Shown here piece by piece: positions 34,562 to 40,014 of a DNA stretch of 40,014 nt (positions within the stretch are counted from its first letter, which is position 1; each line of letters begins with the position of its first letter). The position numbers and the translations under genes were made by a program. A model generated the notes under the pieces. It was not told the DNA's origin, ran no database searches, and saw only the letters and a program-made list of their open reading frames with translations. This DNA is from an uncultured Lachnospiraceae bacterium (GTDB taxonomy: Bacteria; Bacillota; Clostridia; Lachnospirales; Lachnospiraceae), in contig CADABQ010000049.1 in NCBI GenBank assembly GCA_902786205.1, positions 1 through 40,014 of the forward strand, given 5' to 3'.

Positions 34562-35869
34562 ATGGCAAAGTTAGAAAGAAAAGATAGAAACTTCAAATTT
34601 GAAACATTACAGCTTCATGTGGGACAGGAAACTCCAGATCCAGTTACAGATGCAAGAGCAGTACCAATTTATCAATCTTCATCTTATGTTTTCCGCAATT
34701 CACAGCATGCTGCAGATCGTTTTGGCTTAAAAGATGCTGGAAATATTTATGGTCGTTTGACCAATCCTACAGAAGATGTATTCGAACGTAGAATTGCAGC
34801 ATTAGAGGGTGGTGTAGCAGCTTTAGCAGTAGCTTCTGGTGCAGCAGCAGTTACATATACAATTCAGAATTTAGCATTGGCTGGGGACCACTTAGTAGTT
34901 GCAAAGAACATTTACGGTGGTACTTATAACTTATTGGCACATACATTAGTAGATTATAACATTGAGTCAACTTTTGTGGACCCATTGAATTTAAGTGAAA
35001 TCGAGGGTGCAATTAAGGAAAACACAAAGGCTGTTTATATTGAAACTCTTGGAAATCCAAACTCAGAAGTAGTAGATATTGAAGCAGTAGCAGAAATTGC
35101 ACATAAGCACAATTTACCATTGGTAATTGATAATACATTCGGTACACCATACTTAATCCGTCCAATCGAATATGGTGCAGATATTGTGGTACACTCTGCA
35201 ACAAAATTCATCGGTGGACATGGTACTACAATTGGTGGTGTTATCGTTGATGGTGGAAAATTTGACTGGAAAGCATCTGGAAAGTTTCCACAGCTTACTG
35301 AGCCAAATGAAAGTTATCATGGAATCAGCTTTGTGGATGCAGCAGGTCCAGCAGCATTTGTTACAAGAATTCGTGCTATTCTTCTTCGTGATATGGGTGC
35401 AACACTTTCCCCAATTCATGCATTTATCTTTTTACAGGGATTGGAGACGTTATCTCTTCGTGTAGAGCGTCATGTGGAAAATACAAAGAAGGTAATTGAA
35501 TTTTTACAGAAACAGCCATTGGTTGAAAAAATTAATCATCCTTCTGTATCAGATGATCCAGAGCAGCAGAGATTATATAAGAAATATTTCCCTAATGGTG
35601 GTGGTTCTATCTTTACATTTGAAATTAAGGGAGATGCAAAGAAGGCACAGGAATTTATTGACAATTTGGAATTATTCTCCTTGTTAGCAAACGTTGCGGA
35701 TGTAAAATCACTTGTTATTCATCCAGCATCTACTACACATGCAGAGTTGAATGAAAAAGAGCAGGCAGATCAGGGAATTAAGCCAAATACAATTCGTTTA
35801 TCCATTGGTACAGAGCATATTGATGACATTATCGAGGATTTAAGTGAAGCATTTAAGGCAGTACAATAA
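34562..35869 (+). CDS. metY: O-acetylhomoserine sulfhydrylase / aminocarboxypropyltransferase
   Basis: A PLP-dependent Cys/Met metabolism enzyme of 435 residues, the length typical of MetY (longer than cystathionine synthases/lyases). The cofactor lysine is K215 in HSATKFIGGHG. Family features include YGRLTNPT, ASGAAAVTY, VDNTFGTPYL-type segment VIDNTFGTPY, and SLLANVADVKSLVIHPASTTH near the C-terminus. It makes homocysteine from O-acetylhomoserine and sulfide, linking sulfur assimilation to methionine. The ATG at 34562 follows AAGAGGTAGAGCAT; an ATG at 34532 is upstream of that ribosome site. A palindrome on its promoter suggests control by a sulfur-responsive repressor. Confidence 0.93.
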   Translation: MAKLERKDRNFKFETLQLHVGQETPDPVTDARAVPIYQSSSYVFRNSQHAADRFGLKDAGNIYGRLTNPTEDVFERRIAALEGGVAALAVASGAAAVTYTIQNLALAGDHLVVAKNIYGGTYNLLAHTLVDYNIESTFVDPLNLSEIEGAIKENTKAVYIETLGNPNSEVVDIEAVAEIAHKHNLPLVIDNTFGTPYLIRPIEYGADIVVHSATKFIGGHGTTIGGVIVDGGKFDWKASGKFPQLTEPNESYHGISFVDAAGPAAFVTRIRAILLRDMGATLSPIHAFIFLQGLETLSLRVERHVENTKKVIEFLQKQPLVEKINHPSVSDDPEQQRLYKKYFPNGGGSIFTFEIKGDAKKAQEFIDNLELFSLLANVADVKSLVIHPASTTHAELNEKEQADQGIKPNTIRLSIGTEHIDDIIEDLSEAFKAVQ

Positions 35870-35929
35870 TTTTATTAGATTTCTATTTTGAGCAATTGTT
35901 TTTATCAATAACAGTTCTAAATAATTGTG

Positions 35930-35970
35930 GCAAGCGGCAAGTTACATGTATGTGTGACTTGCCCGTTTGC
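35930..35970 (+). terminator. Hairpin, probable terminator after metY
   Basis: GCAAGCGGCAAGTTACA pairs with TGTGACTTGCCCGTTTGC with G-U pairs and one bulge. The T tail (ATTT) is weak. Confidence 0.5.
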
Positions 35971-36030
35971 ATTTATGATGGTACAATAAACTTAATTAAG
36001 AATTAATAGGAATAAAAATGGAGGAAACAG

Positions 36031-36882
36031 ATGAAAACAGGGCTGATTATGGAAGGCGGTGCTATGCGTGGCATGTTTACCTGTGGTGTCACAGACGTAT
36101 TGATGGAAAATGATATTACGTTTGATGGGGCAATTGGTGTGTCAGCAGGAGCAGTATTTGGTTGTAATTATAAGTCAAGACAAATTGGAAGAGCCATACG
36201 TTATAATAAGGCATATTGCAAGGACAAACGCTATGCCAGTTTTGAATCTCTCATAAAGACTGGAAATTTGTACGGTGTGGAATTTTGCTATAATACGATT
36301 CCTTTTGAATTGGATTTATGGGATGTGGAGACATATCGTAAGAATCCTATGGAATTTTATGTCACTTGTACAGATGTAGAGACAGGAAAACCTGTGTATC
36401 ATCTTTGTAAAGATGGCACAGGAAAAGATACAGAATGGATGCGGGCATCTGCATCGATGCCGTTGGTGTCACAGATTGTAGAAATTGATGGCTACAAGCT
36501 GTTAGATGGAGGAGTAGGAGATTCGATACCACTTCGTCATTTTGAAAAATTGGGGTATAATCGAAATGTAGTAATTTTGACGCAGCCGTTTAATTATATA
36601 AAAGAGAAAAATAAATATATGCCAGTGGCAAAGGTTGTATTGAAGAAATATCCAAAGATGTTGGAGGCAATGGAGAACAGACATATTCGCTATAACAAAA
36701 CAATAGAATATATTCGTGAGAAGGAATTGCGTGGTGAAGTGTTTGTGATTCGACCACCGCGGGCATTAAATATCGGAGGTACGGAAAAAAATCCTGAGGA
36801 ATTAGAGCGTGTTTATCAGATTGGTCGAAGGACGGCTGTTCGCAAACTGGATGAATTGAAGGCTTTTTTGAAAGCAGAATAA
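36031..36882 (+). CDS. Patatin-like phospholipase
   Basis: A 283-residue cytosolic patatin-family acyl hydrolase. The oxyanion loop is EGGAMRGMFTCGV, the nucleophile S38 is in the GVSAG elbow, and the dyad aspartate D159 lies in LLDGGVGDSIP. It has no signal peptide. Patatins hydrolyse phospholipid or acylglycerol esters; the physiological substrate is unknown. The ATG follows GGAGGAAACAG. The next gene (HD domain) begins 48 bp downstream in the same direction, so the two may form an operon. Confidence 0.9.
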   Translation: MKTGLIMEGGAMRGMFTCGVTDVLMENDITFDGAIGVSAGAVFGCNYKSRQIGRAIRYNKAYCKDKRYASFESLIKTGNLYGVEFCYNTIPFELDLWDVETYRKNPMEFYVTCTDVETGKPVYHLCKDGTGKDTEWMRASASMPLVSQIVEIDGYKLLDGGVGDSIPLRHFEKLGYNRNVVILTQPFNYIKEKNKYMPVAKVVLKKYPKMLEAMENRHIRYNKTIEYIREKELRGEVFVIRPPRALNIGGTEKNPEELERVYQIGRRTAVRKLDELKAFLKAE

Positions 36883-36930
36883 AATGCAGGTGTTTGGATA
36901 GACTAAGTTTTGAGGGAAAGGGGCGAGCTC

Positions 36931-37398
36931 ATGGATGAAAAAGAAATCTGGAAGCTTGTGTTCGAATATGGAAAAGATATTCTTGCAACAGACAGTATGA
37001 AGTCGGAACGGGGCTTCATGCAACATGGAATGGTATCGGTATATCGGCATTCCCTAAATGTGGCATTTGCAAGTCTGTATCTTGCCCGTAAATGGAAATG
37101 GCGGGTGAATGAGAGGACGCTTGTTCGGGGAGCGTTATTGCATGATTACTTTTTGTATGATTGGCATGAACCGAGTGAAGAACACAAGTGGCATGGATTT
37201 ATTCATGCGGAAATCGCCCTAAAAAATGCGGTTAGGGATTTTAATTTAAACAGGGTAGAGCGTGATATTATACGAACGCATATGTTTCCACTAAATCTTA
37301 GATTGCCAGCGTATAAGGAAAGTGTATTAGTTTGTATTGCTGACAAATATTGTGCAGCGAAGGAGACAGTGTTGGAACGAAAGAAAGCAGAAGAATGA
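36931..37398 (+). CDS. HD domain protein (putative phosphohydrolase)
   Basis: A 155-residue all-helical protein with the HD metal site: the first histidine in VYRHSLNVA, the HD pair in LLHDYFLYDWHE, and a later histidine in HGFIHAEIAL. HD proteins hydrolyse phosphoesters of nucleotides or signalling molecules. The substrate is not predictable. The start is ATG 36931 after AAAGGGGCGAGCTC. It follows the patatin gene and may share its transcript. Confidence 0.82.
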   Translation: MDEKEIWKLVFEYGKDILATDSMKSERGFMQHGMVSVYRHSLNVAFASLYLARKWKWRVNERTLVRGALLHDYFLYDWHEPSEEHKWHGFIHAEIALKNAVRDFNLNRVERDIIRTHMFPLNLRLPAYKESVLVCIADKYCAAKETVLERKKAEE

Positions 37399-37488
37399 GT
37401 GTCGTATGGATGCATAAGGATAAGTACGACACTTTGTTGCTTTATGAAATGAGGCTGAACTTACATAAAATGGATGAAATAGTGTAGC

Positions 37489-37637
37489 ATGTACTCTCAG
37501 AATCTCCCTTGCACCCACTTTTGCGACTGTTTTTCCGCCAGCTATACACAAATTTAATCAACGTACGCTCCACGTACGCCTCATAAATTTGTGCATATTT
37601 TTGCAAAATCAGGCACAAAGAGACTCCGAGAGTACAT
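37489..37637 (+). repeat. MITE-like hairpin repeat, copy 3 (complete)
   Basis: A 149-bp copy of the element at 14931, with the terminal inverted repeat (TGTACTCTCAGAATCTC / GAGACTCCGAGAGTACA) and central CGTACG pair. It lacks 16 bp present in copy 1 between the nested arm and the right end. TAGC at 37485-37488 and 37638-37641 flank it as a probable 4-bp target duplication. A ribosome-site sequence AAAAGGAGG follows at 37646-37653 without an adjacent start codon. It lies in the upstream region of leuA-araC, in the same orientation as the other copies. Confidence 0.85.
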
Positions 37638-37743
37638 TAGCTTTAAAAGGAGGAACAAGGGAAGAATTCTGTGATAAAATGCAAGATGTTAAAAAATATC
37701 AACCAAACTGATTAAATATAATCATGTTCCTTATGCATATACT

Positions 37744-37776
37744 ATGTTAAAATAACATCATAAAAATTGATATAAT
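37744..37776 (+). promoter_or_regulatory. Candidate promoter and palindrome of leuA-araC
   Basis: A perfect TATAAT lies at 37771-37776. About 12-27 bp upstream, ATGTTA-AAA-TAACAT (37744-37758) is a perfect inverted repeat that overlaps the expected -35 position, where no good hexamer is visible. It may be a regulator site, possibly for the fusion protein itself. Confidence 0.4.
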
Positions 37777-37854
37777 TTAACTATATGAGTTCGGTTTATT
37801 TCAAAAAACAAAAATTTATAGTTAGGAACGTTGAATAGAAGGAAGGATGATACC

Positions 37855-39846
37855 ATGAAAAATGTAGAAAAATATACAAGACAATATTTTATGCCACCAG
37901 TATTAGATTTAGAATGGGCAAAGAAGGACCATATTGAAAAGGCGCCAATTTGGTGTTCTGTTGACTTACGTGACGGAAATCAGGCATTAATTGAGCCAAT
38001 GGGATTAGAAGAAAAGATTGAATTTTTCAAAATGTTAGTAGACATTGGTTTTAAGGAAATCGAGGTAGGATTTCCTGCTGCATCAGAGACCGAATTTGAC
38101 TTTATGCGTGCATTGATTGACCGCAATATGATTCCAGATGATGTGACTGTACAGGTGTTGACACAGGCAAGAGAGCATATTATCAAACGTACATTTGAAG
38201 CGGTAAAGGGTGCGCCACATGCAGTAATTCATTTATACAATTCCACATCTGTAGCACAGAGAGAGCAGGTTTTTAAGAAAGATAAAGAGCAGATTAAGAA
38301 GCTTGCAGTAGACGGTGCAGAACTTTTAAAGAAGCTTGCGGATGAGACAGACGGAGATTTCTCCTTTGAATATAGTCCAGAAAGTTTTCATGGTACGGAA
38401 GTGGAATATGCATTGGAAGTTTGTAATGCAGTGTTGGAAGTTTGGAAACCTTCTAAGGAAAGAAAGGCAATTATCAATTTACCAGGTACCGTAGAAACTG
38501 CAATGCCACATATATTTGCTTCACAGATTGCGTATATGAGTAAAAATTTAAAATACAGAGAAAATGTTGTATTAAGTCTTCATCCACATAATGACCGTGG
38601 TTGTGGTGTTTGTGATGCAGAAATGGGTATTTTAGCAGGAGCTGACCGTATCGAAGGTACTTTATTTGGTAATGGAGAGAGAACTGGAAATGTAGATATT
38701 ATTACGGTTGCAATGAATATGTATTCTTATGGTATAGACCCAGAATTAGAGTTTTCTAATATGCCTAAGATTAGAGAGGTGTATGAACGTCTTACAAGAA
38801 TGAAAGTTTCTGATCGTCAGCCATATGCAGGTGATTTGGTATTTACTGCTTTTTCTGGTTCACATCAGGATGCCATTGCAAAAGGAATGAATTGGAGAGA
38901 AGAGAAAAAGTTAAAAACATGGACGGTTCCATATTTACCAATTGACCCAGTAGATGTAGGAAGAACCTATGATGCAGATGTAATCCGTATCAATAGTCAA
39001 TCTGGTAAGGGTGGTATTTCTTATATCTTAAAAGAAAACTTCTCAATTGTTGTTCCTGAAAAGATGCGTGAGGCAGTAGGATATACGGTAAAACAGGTTT
39101 CCGATGAGGAACATAAAGAGTTATCACCAAAGTGGGTATATGAGATTTTTGAAGAGAACTTTTTAGATTATACACCTAACTTTACAATTTCAGATTGTCA
39201 CTTTAAACAGGACAATGGAATTATGGCAGAAGCAACAATCTGCTCTGGCGAAAAGAAAACGATTGTGGATGCAAATGGAAATGGTCGTTTAGATGCAGTA
39301 AGCAATACGATTAAACAGTATTATGGAATTAGCTATGAATTGACAACTTACGAAGAACATGCGTTATCCAGAGGTTCTTCTTCAAAAGCTATGGCATATG
39401 TTGGTATTAATTGCAATGGAGTATCCTACTGGGGAGCTGGTATTGATGAGGATATCATCAAGGCATCTATTCACGCATTAGTAGTAGCGGTAAATAAAAT
39501 TCCTGAAGTACAGGATACGGAAGCTGGAAAAGATGATCGCCTGATGGAAATGATTAATTATATTCAGAGCAATTATCAAACTGTTACATTAGAAGATATG
39601 GCAGATGCGTTCCATTTATCTACACCATATATTTCAAAATATATCAAAGATAAATCAGGAAAGACCTTTGGTGCACATGTGACACATGTAAGATTAAAGA
39701 AAGCGAAAACCTTATTAAAGAATGGAAATATGACGGTAGAAAATATATCCTATGCAATTGGTTATCCAAATGCAGAACATTTTATCCGAGTGTTTAAAAA
39801 GGAATTTGGAGTGACACCAACGCAGTATAGAAACGAAAATCAATAA
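37855..39846 (+). CDS. leuA: 2-isopropylmalate synthase with C-terminal AraC DNA-binding domain
   Basis: A 663-residue fusion protein. Residues 1-380 form the LeuA TIM barrel, with DLRDGNQAL (metal D37), HPHNDRG (metal H243, H245) and GNGERTGN (272-279). Residues about 425-555 are the regulatory LeuA domain that binds leucine. Residues about 561-663 are a complete AraC double helix-turn-helix: LEDMADAFHLSTPYISKYIK and NISYAIGYPNAEHFIRVFKK with FGVTPTQYR. No stop or frameshift separates them. The enzyme makes 2-isopropylmalate from acetyl-CoA and 2-oxoisovalerate, the first committed leucine step. The ATG at 37855 follows GGAAGG; a TTG at 37831 is less likely. No other leu genes are adjacent. 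Confidence 0.9.
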   Translation: MKNVEKYTRQYFMPPVLDLEWAKKDHIEKAPIWCSVDLRDGNQALIEPMGLEEKIEFFKMLVDIGFKEIEVGFPAASETEFDFMRALIDRNMIPDDVTVQVLTQAREHIIKRTFEAVKGAPHAVIHLYNSTSVAQREQVFKKDKEQIKKLAVDGAELLKKLADETDGDFSFEYSPESFHGTEVEYALEVCNAVLEVWKPSKERKAIINLPGTVETAMPHIFASQIAYMSKNLKYRENVVLSLHPHNDRGCGVCDAEMGILAGADRIEGTLFGNGERTGNVDIITVAMNMYSYGIDPELEFSNMPKIREVYERLTRMKVSDRQPYAGDLVFTAFSGSHQDAIAKGMNWREEKKLKTWTVPYLPIDPVDVGRTYDADVIRINSQSGKGGISYILKENFSIVVPEKMREAVGYTVKQVSDEEHKELSPKWVYEIFEENFLDYTPNFTISDCHFKQDNGIMAEATICSGEKKTIVDANGNGRLDAVSNTIKQYYGISYELTTYEEHALSRGSSSKAMAYVGINCNGVSYWGAGIDEDIIKASIHALVVAVNKIPEVQDTEAGKDDRLMEMINYIQSNYQTVTLEDMADAFHLSTPYISKYIKDKSGKTFGAHVTHVRLKKAKTLLKNGNMTVENISYAIGYPNAEHFIRVFKKEFGVTPTQYRNENQ

Positions 39847-39860
39847 TATATAAAAAACAA

Positions 39861-39897
39861 AAATGGTTATCTTGTTTAGCAAGATAACCATTTTTTT
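39861..39897 (+). terminator. Intrinsic terminator after leuA-araC
   Basis: AAATGGTTATCTTG pairs perfectly with CAAGATAACCATTT around a five-base loop, ending in seven T. Confidence 0.9.
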
Positions 39898-39915
39898 GAA
39901 TCTCTTAAAAAATAG

Positions 39916-39957
39916 GTAACAGTTCAGCCGGGTACATTCATAAAGTGCCAGAATATA
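39916..39957 (-). repeat. Dispersed 42-bp repeat, copy B
   Basis: Inverted copy of 21391-21432 with three mismatches in 42 bases. It follows the leuA-araC terminator directly. The window ends at 40014 without another gene. Confidence 0.75.
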
Positions 39958-40014
39958 CAACATGACTAAAAATATCCTTTTTGGCTGGACACTTCACTCT
40001 GTACGCTTTCTCAC

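Noticed and set aside
1..40014. CRISPR array, prophage or complete insertion sequence
   Set aside because: No regularly spaced repeats, phage structural genes or transposase frames were found.

Overview
The window is AT-rich chromosomal DNA with Firmicute-type signals: strong AGGAGG ribosome sites, TTGACA/TATAAT promoters, U-rich intrinsic terminators and a T-box. Gene content (PutP, MATE and NSS transporters, zinc-ribbon VWA protein, TrpB2, YczE-type membrane proteins fused to a cytidylate-kinase-like domain, AraC/LuxR/MarR regulators) fits a gut anaerobe of the Clostridia, most likely Lachnospiraceae. This assignment is inference from content, not from a marker gene. No rRNA, intact tRNA, CRISPR array or transposase gene is visible.

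Layout. 1-2.1 kb: a broken GNAT acetyltransferase, then a CPBP protease and a histidine phosphatase whose ends overlap. 2.1-6 kb: an S66 peptidase, a convergent AraC regulator, and a divergent GH13 alpha-glucosidase that the AraC protein probably controls. 6.2-9.7 kb: an unknown three-gene unit (zinc-ribbon/VWA membrane protein, 57-residue membrane protein, membrane-anchored HExxH protease) behind a consensus promoter. 9.7-13 kb: a tRNA-like remnant and a 1019-residue PLD-nuclease/helicase of defence-island type. 13-19 kb: a TauE/SafE pseudogene with an internal deletion, DAHP synthase on the minus strand, PutP, and a MarR regulator overlapping a YczE-kinase fusion. 19-25.5 kb: a glucose-family PTS permease, an M48 protease, a second but truncated YczE gene, a T-box-controlled TrpB2 and a Nudix hydrolase. 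25.5-31 kb: a leader peptide and possible attenuator, a LuxR-type regulator, a LURP-one-domain membrane protein and an NSS transporter. 31-36 kb: MATE exporter, a small unknown protein, flavin reductase, EamA transporter and MetY. 36-40 kb: patatin, an HD hydrolase, and a 2-isopropylmalate synthase carrying a C-terminal AraC DNA-binding domain.

Two observations stand out. First, the LeuA-AraC fusion joins a leucine-sensing biosynthetic enzyme to a complete double helix-turn-helix domain, so a single protein may be both enzyme and transcription factor. Second, a roughly 150-165 bp hairpin element with 17-bp terminal inverted repeats occurs three times (putP, PTS and leuA-araC leaders), always in the same orientation just ahead of a ribosome site. 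Two copies are flanked by 4-bp target duplications, so it is probably a MITE that now forms the leader of nutrient genes.

The genes are mainly nutrient uptake and amino-acid metabolism (Trp, aromatic, Met, Leu, Pro), each with its own promoter and terminator. Several small accessory or decaying units lie between them.
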